From Rhodospirillaceae bacterium (GTDB lineage: Bacteria; Pseudomonadota; Alphaproteobacteria; UBA7985): 10,015 nucleotides of DNA. Made by a program: the position numbers and the translations under genes. How positions within the stretch are numbered: position 1 is the stretch's first letter; each line of letters begins with the position of its first letter. The notes beneath the pieces are model-generated. The model was not told where the DNA came from, searched no databases, and worked only from the letters and a program-made list of their open reading frames with translations. The DNA lies in the NCBI GenBank assembly GCA_002700865.1, contig PAFB01000140.1, forward strand, positions 1 to 10,015. The letters run 5' to 3'. Of the stretch, positions 1 to 7,260 are shown in pieces.

Positions 1-748
1 CGTCACCCATGACGAACACGTCAAACGCGCCGGTGTCGATGGAAGCCTGAATGATGCCCTTACCACCTTGGTCAAGGTAGCCGAATACAGCCAGTTCTTC
101 GCCGCCAGCAGCCGCCAGAGCAGCAACTTCAGCAGAGTAGTCAGCCTTGCCGTCTTCGTGAGCCGCAGAGATGGTCACGGTACCACCCTTTGCTTCGAAG
201 TTCTCCTGGAAGGCATCAGCCAGACCCTTGCCGTAGTCGTTGTTCGTGTAGGTTACAGCGATTTCGGTCACACCACGCTCGGAAACCATGTCTGCCAGGA
301 TCTGACCCTGACGCGCATCGGTTGGAGCGGTACGGAAGAACAGGCCGTTGTCTTCAGCGGTCGTCAGGGCTGGAGAGGTCGCGGATGGGGAAATCATCAC
401 AACGCCGTTTGGCAGAGCAACGTTCGCCAGGATTGCGCCGGTTACACCGGAACAGTCAGCGCCCATGATGGCAGCAACACCGCCAGCAACCAGACCTTCT
501 GCAGCAGCAGTCGCAGCAGCGGAGTCAATACAGGTGGAGTCAGCACGTACACCAACGACGGACTCGCCGCCAAGGAACAGGCCAGAAGCAGTCGCTTCAG
601 CGAAGGCGATGTCAGAAGCATCAGCCATTGGGCCAGTCAGGGATTCAATTGGGCCGGTAAAACCGAGGATTACACCGATTTTAACTTCGGCAGCTGCCAG
701 GGACGGCACAGCCATCGCCGCTACAGCGGAAAGCAGAATTTTTTTCAT
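1..748 (-). CDS. Branched-chain amino acid-type ABC transporter substrate-binding protein, LivJ-like (partial, C-terminus outside window)
   Basis: Periplasmic ligand-capturing subunit of a LIV-type (HAAT) ABC importer. The 249 codons present are the N-terminal part of a family usually near 370-400 residues. A Sec signal peptide is clear: MKK, a hydrophobic core, then SLAAA with likely cleavage after residue 20. The mature part opens EVKIGVILGFTGP, typical of Peripla_BP_6. Cys73 and Cys99 sit where LivJ has its disulfide pair. The ligand-site segment MISPSATSPALT (about 118-129) and FFRTAPTD (137-144) match the family, and TYTNNDYGKG (166-175) follows in the second lobe. A GGAG Shine-Dalgarno lies 9 bases before the ATG. 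No permease or ATPase gene is visible; they may lie beyond the left edge. The ligand cannot be read from sequence: aliphatic amino acids are likely, but this fold also binds amides, urea and aromatic compounds. The next gene upstream, the deaminase, is 192 bases away on the same strand, so a separate promoter is likely. Confidence 0.93.
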   Translation of the reverse strand, partial: MKKILLSAVAAMAVPSLAAAEVKIGVILGFTGPIESLTGPMADASDIAFAEATASGLFLGGESVVGVRADSTCIDSAAATAAAEGLVAGGVAAIMGADCSGVTGAILANVALPNGVVMISPSATSPALTTAEDNGLFFRTAPTDARQGQILADMVSERGVTEIAVTYTNNDYGKGLADAFQENFEAKGGTVTISAAHEDGKADYSAEVAALAAAGGEELAVFGYLDQGGKGIIQASIDTGAFDVFVMGD

Positions 749-940
749 TTGCGTTTACTCCAAAACGGTAGGGTTTTCAGCATCTTGAGACGCGAAGCGC
801 AAGTAACACGCGAAAATCTGATAATGCAATCAAAAATGCGAATTATTTGGGCAGGCTCCGCATTATGCGTCTGTTGGCGCGAGATATTGTGAGTTATGCG
901 CGCTTAGGTATGTATTATGGGGCTAAGCTTAGGTTGCATT

Positions 941-2287
941 TTAGAGACCGCGCCGCGCCTGCAGTTTATGAGCGTAATTTTGGTGCGATTCCATGATTTC
1001 GCTCAGCTCTGCATTGACCAGTTGACCCTCTAAAACCCGCCACTGTCCATTCACCATCACGGCATTGGCTTTGTGAGCACCGCATACGATTAGGGCGGCA
1101 ATCGGATCACCTGCGCCGCTGAACCGGGGCTCATCGAGGGAAAACAGAGCCAGATCAGCCGCCATGCCCGGGGCGATACGCCCCAAATGATCAGCGCGTC
1201 CAAGCAGCGCCGCTGATCCTTCGGTGGCCCAGCGCAACGCATCTTCCCAGGACACCGCCGCTGAGCCGTACTTGAGGCGCTGGATCAGCCACGCGGCCCG
1301 GACCTCCTGCATCATGTTGCTGGCATCATTGGAGGCTGAACCATCCACGCCCAACCCGACGGCTACGCCAGCCTTTTCCAGCTCGCAGGCCCAACAAATG
1401 CCGCTGCTCAAGTGCATGTTGGAGTGGCTGCACGAGGCAACCCCTGCCCCGGCTTTGGCAAGTCGGGTGATTTCATCGCTGTTGAAGTGAATGCCGTGGG
1501 CATACCAGCTCTTGCTCTCAGACCAACCACAGTCCTCCACGTAATCGAGCGGTCGGCAGCCAAAGACCTCTTGGCAGAACCCGTTCTCGTCCTCCGTTTC
1601 GGCCAAATGCGTGTGCAACAGCACCCCGCGCGCGCGCGCCAGCGCTGCCGATGCGGTCATCAGTTCGCGGGTCACAGAAAACGGTGAACACGGTGCGAGC
1701 GCGATTTGAGTCATGGCCAAACCATCAGGGTCATGAAACCGATCGATGAGCCGGGCGGAGTCGGCCATGATCGTGTCTTCGTCCTGCACCACGGATACCG
1801 GGGGCAAGCCGCCATCTTCAACCGACAGGCTCATTGATCCACGCGTCAGAACCACCCGCATCCCCAGCCGTCCCGCTGCCTCGATCTGCCGGTCAATGGC
1901 ATCCTCGTGACCAGCGGGAAAAACATAGTGGTGGTCGGTCGTGGTGGTACAGCCGGACAGCAACAGCTCGGCCATGGCAAGACTGGAACTGCTAGAAACC
2001 ATATCCGGCGTCAGCCCCGCCCAAACCGGGTACAGTGTCTTCAGCCAGTCAAACAGCTCCTTGTCGATGGCGTCGGGAACGGCGCGCGTGAGGGTCTGGT
2101 ACATATGGTGATGAGTATTGATCAGGCCGGGGATAATGACCCGGTCGCTGGCATCAAAAACCCTATCATGCGCTGGCGTGGTCCCGGCGGGCACCAGTTC
2201 GGCGATGGTCTTGCCTTCAACCACCACCCCACCCCCGGCATTCTCAGCGTGAACGGCGAGCGGATTCTTCAGCCAGAGACGGGTCAT
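941..2287 (-). CDS. 8-oxoguanine deaminase-like amidohydrolase (TrzN/AtzA-related)
   Basis: Cytosolic metal-dependent deaminase of the amidohydrolase superfamily. Closest by eye are 8-oxoguanine deaminases such as Pseudomonas PA0142, which convert 8-oxoguanine to uric acid and ammonia. The 448-residue length fits. Metal-site residues are visible: H59 and H61 in NTHHHMYQTLTR, H227 and catalytic E230 in LLHTHLAE, H264 in WYAHGIHF, and D315 in GLGVDGSASND. The N-terminal MTRLWLKNP and the late GMAADLALF segment are the usual beta-sandwich parts. I chose the ATG at 2287 because GGGAG lies about 8 bases upstream and the family starts with this MTRLWLKN. A GTG at 2335 would add 16 residues that do not look conserved, and it lies within the leader inverted repeat. 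The gene follows tRNA-Val on the same strand by 65 bases and may be read from the tRNA promoter. Related enzymes act on triazines, guanine or other ring compounds, so the substrate is less certain than the family. Confidence 0.88.
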   Translation of the reverse strand: MTRLWLKNPLAVHAENAGGGVVVEGKTIAELVPAGTTPAHDRVFDASDRVIIPGLINTHHHMYQTLTRAVPDAIDKELFDWLKTLYPVWAGLTPDMVSSSSSLAMAELLLSGCTTTTDHHYVFPAGHEDAIDRQIEAAGRLGMRVVLTRGSMSLSVEDGGLPPVSVVQDEDTIMADSARLIDRFHDPDGLAMTQIALAPCSPFSVTRELMTASAALARARGVLLHTHLAETEDENGFCQEVFGCRPLDYVEDCGWSESKSWYAHGIHFNSDEITRLAKAGAGVASCSHSNMHLSSGICWACELEKAGVAVGLGVDGSASNDASNMMQEVRAAWLIQRLKYGSAAVSWEDALRWATEGSAALLGRADHLGRIAPGMAADLALFSLDEPRFSGAGDPIAALIVCGAHKANAVMVNGQWRVLEGQLVNAELSEIMESHQNYAHKLQARRGL

Positions 2288-2300
2288 AGCGGTACTCCCA

Positions 2301-2343
2301 GACAGTTTCCTCAGGGACACTCCTGCGATGCTCACAAACTGTC
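2301..2343 (-). repeat. Inverted repeat in the tRNA-deaminase leader
   Basis: Perfect 8-base arms, GACAGTTT (2301-2308) and AAACTGTC (2336-2343), enclose 27 bases. Inside, a 4-base stem CAGG/CCTG can form. On the minus strand the structure ends just before the GGGAG ribosome-binding site of the deaminase gene and begins 9 bases after the tRNA CCA end. No T-run follows, so it is not an ordinary intrinsic terminator. It could be a processing or leader structure, or chance. Confidence 0.4.
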
Positions 2344-2352
2344 AAAGGGAAA

Positions 2353-2427
2353 TGGTGGGCGATACTGGGATCGAACCAGTGACCACCACAATGTCAATGT
2401 GGTGCTCTACCGCTGAGCTAATCGCCC
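2353..2427 (-). tRNA. tRNA-Val(GAC), CCA end encoded
   Basis: The minus strand folds into a complete cloverleaf. The acceptor stem pairs GGGCGAT with ATCGCCC, followed by discriminator A and encoded CCA (2353-2355). The D stem is GCTC/GAGC. The anticodon stem CCACA/TGTGG holds the loop TTGACAT, giving anticodon GAC (plus-strand positions 2393-2395), which decodes GUC and GUU valine codons. The variable loop is TGGTC, and the T arm is ACTGG/CCAGT with loop TTCGATC. It is 75 bases including CCA. No intrinsic terminator follows it, so it may be co-transcribed with the deaminase gene. Confidence 0.98.
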
Positions 2428-2573
2428 GACCAACGAAGCCAGAACCGAGTTCGGCTTCAGAAGCACGGAGTTAGACCCTAGCCCCCCGGTTGGCAATCCC
2501 TTAGCGCAGAATTTTTCACCTGATCTGCGCTTGGCACAGGGACGTGTTGCTTGCGCTGGGACGTTGCGTGCCT

Positions 2574-3536
2574 ATGGTCAAAGGCATGGTTCAGCCCTTG
2601 CCCATCGCTGTCTTTCAACCCGAGCACCAGGCGCTGCCCGTGGTGCTGTCCTGCCCGCACGCCGGAACACGCGTGCCCGATGATCTCGCCGCCGTGACAC
2701 AGCTGGCACGCAGCGACCTGCTTGGCGCAACTGACTTTGGGGTTGAAGCATTGGTGCGGCCAGCGGCAGAAAGTCTGCAGGTGCCTTTGGTGTCCTGTAC
2801 CGTGGCCCGCGCTTACCTCGACGTGAACCGCGCGAGCGATGAGCTTGACCCGGCCCTGTTTACCGATGGGGCCGACATTCCCTCGCACAAGGCGCGGTCG
2901 CCTCGGGTTTTGGCCGGTTTGGGCGTTATTCCGACTTTGGCACCGGGGAACCGCTCCATCTACGGCAACCAAAAGCTGGCGCCAGAGGTTCTTGAACACC
3001 GGCTGGCAGAGGTTCACAGGCCCTATCACGCAGCTTTAGCGGACTTTACGGAAAAGACCGTTCAAAAGTTTGGTTCCTGCATCCTGCTCGACTGTCACTC
3101 TATGCCCGCAATGACCGCCGCCGCGAGCCTGTCTCTGCGTCGGGACCGGAACCCGTTTCGCATCAAGCAGGTGCCCGGCGAGGGCGAGGGTTTGTCGACA
3201 GGGTCGGTTGATGCCGTGCTGGGGGATCGGTTTGGAGCGACCTGCGCAAAGCCTGTCGTGCTTTCTGTCTTGCACCGGCTCTGGCACGACGGCCTGATGG
3301 TCGAGTGGAACAGGCCCTATGCCGGCGGCTTCATCATCCGTCGACACGGCAACCCCAGCGCCGGGGTTCACGCGCTTCAGTTTGAGCTGTCGCGCGATTT
3401 ATATCTGACCGACAGCCTGACACCCGGCCCCAACCACGACAAAGTACAAGCTATGGTCAAAAGTATCATCCAACGCCTCGGCAGCCTTGACTCAGAGGTT
3501 TTGAGCGAAGCCGCCGGCAATGATGACAGGGCCTAG
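2574..3536 (+). CDS. N-formylglutamate amidohydrolase family protein
   Basis: Predicted metal-dependent cytosolic hydrolase of the N-formylglutamate amidohydrolase family (PF05013). The classical reaction splits N-formyl-L-glutamate into formate and glutamate at the end of one histidine-degradation route. Family motifs appear in order (numbering from the ATG at 2574): SCPHAG 26-31, VARAYLDVNR 77-86, HRPYH 148-152, DCHSMP 173-178, GDRFG 217-221, NRPYAGGFI 246-254 and HALQFELSRDLY 266-277. The 320-residue length is slightly longer than a typical member. The start is uncertain: ATG 2574 has a weak GGGA 12 bases upstream, ATG 2586 is also possible, and GTG 2544 has its AGGGA too close. No other hut gene is present, and many alphaproteobacterial paralogues lie outside hut operons, so the substrate here is an inference. 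The acetyltransferase gene follows 4 bases after the stop, which indicates a two-gene operon. Confidence 0.87.
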   Translation: MVKGMVQPLPIAVFQPEHQALPVVLSCPHAGTRVPDDLAAVTQLARSDLLGATDFGVEALVRPAAESLQVPLVSCTVARAYLDVNRASDELDPALFTDGADIPSHKARSPRVLAGLGVIPTLAPGNRSIYGNQKLAPEVLEHRLAEVHRPYHAALADFTEKTVQKFGSCILLDCHSMPAMTAAASLSLRRDRNPFRIKQVPGEGEGLSTGSVDAVLGDRFGATCAKPVVLSVLHRLWHDGLMVEWNRPYAGGFIIRRHGNPSAGVHALQFELSRDLYLTDSLTPGPNHDKVQAMVKSIIQRLGSLDSEVLSEAAGNDDRA

Positions 3537-3540
3537 AAGC

Positions 3541-4071
3541 ATGGACGGACTGCATCTCCGCCCGGTTGATCCCAATCAGGACGCGGAAGCCCTTTCTTCA
3601 ATCTATGGTAGATACGTGCGCGAGGCGTGGGTCAGCTTTGAGGTCATCCCGCCACCACCCGAGGCGATGCAAGAACGCGCTCAGGCAATCCTCGAAAAAC
3701 AGCTCCCCTACGTGGTCGCTGAGAACAGCGATGGCCGTCTTCTGGGATACGCCTACGCCTCGCCCTACCGTGCGCGTGCCGCTTACCAGTATTCAGTCGA
3801 AAACTCGATCTACCTTGCACCCGAAGCGCAGGGACGGGGTGTTGCAAAAGCGCTGATGGATGAGGTGGTTAAGCGGTGCAAGGACCGAGAACTCAAGACC
3901 ATGATCGCCGTTGTCGGTCTGGACCCCAACGTGCCAACAGACCAGAACCAGTCCGTCCGCTTTCACCTGAAATACGGCTTTAAATCTATTGGTGTTCTGG
4001 AAAACATAGGCCACAAATTCGGGCAGTGGACCGGAACCGCCGTGCTGCAGCTGGATTTGAGCACGCCCTGA
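3541..4071 (+). CDS. GNAT N-acetyltransferase, phosphinothricin acetyltransferase-like
   Basis: Acetyl-CoA-dependent N-acetyltransferase of 176 residues. It resembles the Pat/Bar branch, which acetylates phosphinothricin, methionine sulfoximine or related amines. Visible features are the N-terminal beta strand LHLRPVD (4-10), GYAYASPYRAR (69-79), the acetyl-CoA loop Q97-G-R-G-V-A102 fitting Q/R-x-x-G-x-G/A, YGFKSIGVLENIGHKFG (145-161), and a C-terminal W-x-G-x-x-V-L-Q-L-D ending like Bar proteins. I prefer the ATG at 3541: AGGG (3528-3531) lies 9 bases upstream and the sequence opens as GNATs usually do. ATGs at 3520 and 3523 would add seven or six residues and overlap the upstream gene. Spacing of 4 bases from the amidohydrolase suggests translational coupling. 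Members annotated this way often act on methionine derivatives or unknown amines, so herbicide resistance should not be assumed. Confidence 0.9.
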   Translation: MDGLHLRPVDPNQDAEALSSIYGRYVREAWVSFEVIPPPPEAMQERAQAILEKQLPYVVAENSDGRLLGYAYASPYRARAAYQYSVENSIYLAPEAQGRGVAKALMDEVVKRCKDRELKTMIAVVGLDPNVPTDQNQSVRFHLKYGFKSIGVLENIGHKFGQWTGTAVLQLDLSTP

Positions 4072-4108
4072 AAAAAAGGGCCCGAAACCGTCACCGGTCT
4101 GGGCCCTT
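4071..4108. terminator. Hairpin after the GNAT gene, with a T-run on the minus strand
   Basis: The stem pairs AAGGGCCC with GGGCCCTT and has an inner ACCG/CGGT stem with loop TCAC. The A-run (4071-4077) begins at the last base of the GNAT stop codon. Read rightward, the stem is followed only by TTGTC, a poor U-tract. Read leftward, it is followed by seven Ts, an excellent intrinsic terminator. It may end the plus-strand operon imperfectly, work in both directions, or chiefly stop leftward transcripts from the gap on its right. Confidence 0.7.
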
Positions 4109-4589
4109 GTCAGGGGGAGGAAACGCTGAAAGCAGAGTCCTGTACAGCCCGTTCAAACTGCTCTGCTCGCTTTCGTCAATGATTCTAGGTCGTAGAATGT
4201 TGAGGACAATGAAACGAACGCTTCAATCGGAGGAAATTGTTCCAACCGGTGAAATCTGTTGCCGCCACGCATCAATTTCGCCGCATAAGCGCCTTAAAGT
4301 AGCATTGAGCGCTGTTGATTGATGAGATTAGAGAGTCGCGTCGAATGCAATAAATTTGAATAAAATGCGTTTTAACCCTCATTCCCGGCTTCAGCAGAGG
4401 ATCATTCTCTTTCAAGCCTCTGAGAAGGTGAAGAATTTTAGCTTTCCTGCATCTGTTTATCGCACCAGCCTCCGCCCACGACCAACTATGCCCCTGGTCA
4501 GCCTTTCCGCGAGCAATCGAAAACCTTCACATCGGTCACACTGAAAACAGCCGGTGGCAGGTCTAGTCAGACCCGGTTTAAATTGCCGG

Positions 4590-4625
4590 TCCGGCTTGTC
4601 TGAACTTCATTTTGCGCAAGCCGGA
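4590..4625. repeat. 9-base inverted repeat in the long gap
   Basis: TCCGGCTTG (4590-4598) and CAAGCCGGA (4617-4625) are perfect reverse complements separated by 18 bases. The left arm also lies in a short palindrome, GCCGGTCCGGC (4585-4595), so two alternative pairings are possible. No T-run follows on either strand. Confidence 0.45.
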
Positions 4626-4802
4626 GAACCGTTCAACGAGCGTGCAAAAGCCTCGATTATCACTGCACACAAAACGGTCACTGACCTAAGGCGCTGAGCA
4701 CAGCAAACCTCCAGCCGGTCACTGGCTCCACAAGGAGCCCCCCGGGATCGAACATCTCAATCTCACCAATCAACGGTGCGGTATGGTCGAGGACAGGATA
4801 GA

Positions 4803-4847
4803 AGCAGCTGGGAACCTCTGTATAAGGTCTATCTATAGGTTGCTGCT
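4803..4847 (+). promoter_or_regulatory. Hairpin upstream of the MATE transporter gene
   Basis: AGCAGC (4803-4808) and AACCT (4813-4817) pair with AGGTT (4837-4841) and GCTGCT (4842-4847). This gives 11 base pairs interrupted only by a one-sided TGGG bulge, with a 19-base AT-rich loop. It ends 41 bases before the MATE start codon, where it could be a 5' leader structure. It does not match any riboswitch I can recognise. The MATE gene lacks a clear Shine-Dalgarno, which makes leader control plausible but unproven. Confidence 0.35.
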
Positions 4848-4888
4848 GGCCAAGCGACCCCTAAATCAAAAGTTGAATTTACCGTCCC

Positions 4889-6283
4889 ATGTCAACATCG
4901 CCTAGCCTGTCCTCGCGCGCGCTCCAGCCGCTGACTCATCGACGCGTCTTTGCTGTGGCAATTCCTGCCTTTCTCAGCGGGATTACTGAGCCGCTGCTTT
5001 CGCTCGCTGATGTGGTCATCATGGGTCAGTTGGAGACAAAGGGGCTTCAAGGCGGCGTGACGGCGGGCAGTGAAATTTTTGTCTTTACGATTTGGACGCT
5101 CGGCTTTCTACGGCTGTCCACCGGCGGTTTTGCCGCTCAGGCCTTTGGCGAGCAAAACGACAGGAAGTTGTTTGCCGTGCTGTGGCGGGGACTGCTGATT
5201 GCCGCCGTCGCCGGAACGCTGCTGGCGCTGCTCGCGCCTTTGTTCTGGAGCGTCCTGAATGACGCGATGGGGTGGCAGCCAGAACTTCGGCCTGCGCTTG
5301 AAGACTACCTGGAGGTTCGCGTCTGGTCAGCGCCAGCGGTCCTGTTCAGCTATGTCTGTTTCGGCTGGCTAATTGGGCAACAGCGGACAGGGTTGGTCCT
5401 GCTGCTTCAGGCCTTCATCAACCTGTCCAACATCGGATTTACGTGGTGGCTGGTTTTAAGCTTGGATATGGGCGCTGCCGGAGCGGCCTTGGGGAGTGTG
5501 ATTGCGAGCTATGCCGGGGTTGTTCTCGGCCTGCTTATCCTCGTCTTTCTGGGTTTGGGACGGCAAGCCTCGCGACTGGCGCTGCAGGGGTTTTGGGAGG
5601 TCAAGATCTGGATTCGCCTGTTTTCGACCAACTCCGACTTTTTCCTGCGAAGCCTTGGGTTTGCCGTTTCATTTATGGTGTTCTTCAAGGCGGCAGACTG
5701 GCTGGACCAGTCACAGGGTCTGGCCGGGGTCAATGCCGACGCGGTCGCGGTGTTATGGCAGTATCTGGGGCTGATCGTCTTTGGTCTCGACGCCTTTGCC
5801 GTCGCAGCAGAAGCGTTTTCGGGCGAGGCCGTCGGTGCCGGTCGCCGGGAACGCTTGCGGCGCGCAACGCGTTTGGTCTTCTTCTGGGCCTGGATCAGCG
5901 CTGTTGTCTGCGCCCTGCTATCGCTGTCACTGGGGTACTGGGCGCTGCCGCTGATCACCAAACTACCTGACGTGATTGCTTTGTCGCGGGAGTTAATGCC
6001 CTACGTGATCATCAGTGGCTTTATCATGGCGCCCTCGTTCATGTACGACGGCCTGTTTCTGGGTGGTACGCGATCGAAAGATATGCGTAATTCCGTGCTG
6101 ATTGGCTGCGCGGTCCAACTGGCGACCACCTTCGCCCTGCTGAACTGGCTGGGTATCCACGGGCTGTGGCTGTCGCTGGTCGCATTGATGCTCGGGCGCG
6201 CGGTGTATCTGCACCTTAGCTACCCAGCCTTTGTCGCCTCAGTCCCGGAGTCTTCGTCAACCGAGACAAACGCCAAGGCCTGA
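4889..6283 (+). CDS. MATE family efflux transporter, DinF-like
   Basis: Inner-membrane multidrug/metabolite exporter of the MATE family, driven by a proton or sodium gradient, with about 12 predicted membrane helices over 464 residues. The N-terminal THRRVFAVAIPAFLSGI and ADVVIMGQL (40-48) are typical of the first helices. The segment FTIWTLGFLRLSTGGFAAQA (66-85) and DAFAVAAEAFSGEAVGAG (301-318) are characteristic of the DinF branch, as is LFLGGTRSKDMRNS (389-402). E. coli DinF is 459 residues, so the length fits. The ATG at 4889 is the only reasonable start, but no Shine-Dalgarno precedes it, so initiation may be leaderless or controlled by the hairpin just upstream. A 780-base gap separates it from the preceding gene. 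The last 64 bases overlap the 3' end of dusA on the other strand. No LexA gene is adjacent and I did not find a clear SOS box; the substrate is unknown. Confidence 0.93.
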   Translation: MSTSPSLSSRALQPLTHRRVFAVAIPAFLSGITEPLLSLADVVIMGQLETKGLQGGVTAGSEIFVFTIWTLGFLRLSTGGFAAQAFGEQNDRKLFAVLWRGLLIAAVAGTLLALLAPLFWSVLNDAMGWQPELRPALEDYLEVRVWSAPAVLFSYVCFGWLIGQQRTGLVLLLQAFINLSNIGFTWWLVLSLDMGAAGAALGSVIASYAGVVLGLLILVFLGLGRQASRLALQGFWEVKIWIRLFSTNSDFFLRSLGFAVSFMVFFKAADWLDQSQGLAGVNADAVAVLWQYLGLIVFGLDAFAVAAEAFSGEAVGAGRRERLRRATRLVFFWAWISAVVCALLSLSLGYWALPLITKLPDVIALSRELMPYVIISGFIMAPSFMYDGLFLGGTRSKDMRNSVLIGCAVQLATTFALLNWLGIHGLWLSLVALMLGRAVYLHLSYPAFVASVPESSSTETNAKA

Positions 6284-7260
6284 CGCAGCACTTCGACCCC
6301 AGCGCTTTTGCTCGGGGCATTCTCAGAGATGTATCGCCGCCACAAGCGCGCGCCTGGCTGGCTGTTGAACAGGCCAAGGATGTGACGCGTCATGGCGTGC
6401 AGAGGCACACCGGCGGCGCGCTGCTCTTCGACATAGGGAAGAAAGGCTTCAACAACATCGTGACGGGTCCGCGGCACAGGGGGAGCGCCGTACAGGCGGC
6501 TGTCAACTTCGGATAGCAACCAAGGGTCCTGATAGGCCGCGCGGCCCAGCATGACAGAATCGAGGCCAGCGTCGAGAAGGCCAGCGGCCGTGTCGAGGTC
6601 CTTGATGCCGCCGTTGATGCCGATATGCAGGTGCGCAAACTGCGCCTTCAACCGCTTTACCCGGTCGTAGTCGAGCGGAGGAATGTCCCGGTTTTCTTTT
6701 GGGCTTAGCCCCTGTAGCCAAGCCTTGCGGGCGTGGATCACGAACCGCTGACATCCGCCACTTTCGCTGACATGGCCGACAAAGTCTGTCAGCGCTGCCT
6801 CGCTGTCCTGATCATCGATCCCAATCCGGCATTTGACCGTCACCGGGATGTCCACAGCCTCGACCATAGCCGCTACATTGCGCGCCACCAACTGCGGCTC
6901 AGCCATCAAACAAGCCCCAAAGGTACCCCGCTGCACGCGGTCGGAGGGACAGCCCACGTTCATATTGATTTCGTCGTAGCCCCAGTCCTGCCCCAACCGC
7001 GCCGATGCCGCCATATCCGCCGGCTCAGACCCTCCGAGTTGCAGAGCAACAGGGTGTTCAACCGCTGAATAATCGAGATGACGCGGTACATCGCCGTGCA
7101 TGAGTGCGCCGGTTGTCACCATTTCGGTATAGAGCAAGGCATGCTGGCTGAGCAGGCGGTGAAAGACGCGACAATGCCGGTCTGTCCAGTCCATCATAGG
7201 AGCCACACTGAACCGATCAATGCCGGCGCGGTTGGCTGTTGGGGGTATTTCGCGTCTCAT
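6220..7260 (-). CDS. dusA: tRNA-dihydrouridine(20/20a) synthase DusA
   Basis: FMN-dependent enzyme that reduces uridine 20/20a in the D-loop of tRNAs to dihydrouridine, using NADPH. The 346 residues form the TIM barrel plus the C-terminal helical tRNA-binding domain. Motifs (from the ATG at 7260): SVAPMMDWTDRHCR 18-31, YTEMVTTGALMHGD 44-57, ALQLGGSEP 72-80, and DEINMNVGCPSDRVQ 96-110 with catalytic Cys104, equivalent to Cys93 of the Thermus enzyme. HARKAWLQGLSPKENRDIPP is the hallmark DusA segment, followed by INGGIKDL and VMLGRAAYQDPWLL. The 3' part RLWRRYISE also matches. The GTG at 7314 would extend the protein by 18 residues; the ATG at 7260 gives normal length and is preferred, though neither start has a strong Shine-Dalgarno. 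The short tail after the helical domain (about 15 residues) is unconserved and lies in the overlap with the MATE gene. Confidence 0.95.
   Translation of the reverse strand: MRREIPPTANRAGIDRFSVAPMMDWTDRHCRVFHRLLSQHALLYTEMVTTGALMHGDVPRHLDYSAVEHPVALQLGGSEPADMAASARLGQDWGYDEINMNVGCPSDRVQRGTFGACLMAEPQLVARNVAAMVEAVDIPVTVKCRIGIDDQDSEAALTDFVGHVSESGGCQRFVIHARKAWLQGLSPKENRDIPPLDYDRVKRLKAQFAHLHIGINGGIKDLDTAAGLLDAGLDSVMLGRAAYQDPWLLSEVDSRLYGAPPVPRTRHDVVEAFLPYVEEQRAAGVPLHAMTRHILGLFNSQPGARLWRRYISENAPSKSAGVEVLRQALAFVSVDEDSGTEATKAG

Larger units (their letters stand above)
4109..4888. other. Long intergenic region with several inverted repeats, no convincing gene
   Basis: I find no protein with a recognisable family and no tRNA or known RNA in these 780 bases. 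Short open frames (for example around 4356-4544 plus) have composition unlike proteins and lack ribosome-binding sites. Visible structure: ATTCTA/TAGAAT at 4182-4198, GGTCT/AGACC at 4560-4573, TCCGGCTTG/CAAGCCGGA at 4590-4625, GGCTCC/GGAGCC at 4724-4739 and a larger hairpin at 4803-4847. The 9-mer CGGTCACTG occurs twice, near 4675 and 4716. The minus strand is open for 60 codons at 4681-4860 and may be a gene remnant. Confidence 0.6.

Noticed and set aside
821..866. ATAATGC/GCATTAT inverted arms upstream of the LivJ-like gene
   Set aside because: Seven-base arms separated by 32 bases in AT-rich DNA are easily chance, and no regulator or matching site is nearby.
68..892. Long plus-strand open frame across the left end
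   Set aside because: It is antisense to the LivJ-like binding protein, whose minus-strand frame has a signal peptide and family motifs and runs off the window edge.
2468..2496. Possible minus-strand promoter for tRNA-Val: TTGCCA (2491-2496) with TCTAAC or TAACTC near 2468-2475
   Set aside because: The -35 is good, but the -10 matches only weakly or needs a 15-base spacer, so I did not list it as a feature.
2478..3029. Minus-strand open frame between the tRNA and the amidohydrolase
   Set aside because: It is antisense to the N-formylglutamate amidohydrolase gene, which carries all family motifs on the plus strand.
941..3536. A HutF-HutG pair for histidine breakdown (amidohydrolase plus N-formylglutamate amidohydrolase)
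   Set aside because: The first protein has the NTHHHMYQTLTR and GLGVDGSASND signatures of 8-oxoguanine/triazine-type deaminases, not HutF. The genes are also divergent, with a tRNA between them.
4356..4544. Small plus-strand open frame in the long gap
   Set aside because: It lacks a ribosome-binding site, has low-information Arg/Ser/Pro composition and resembles no family.
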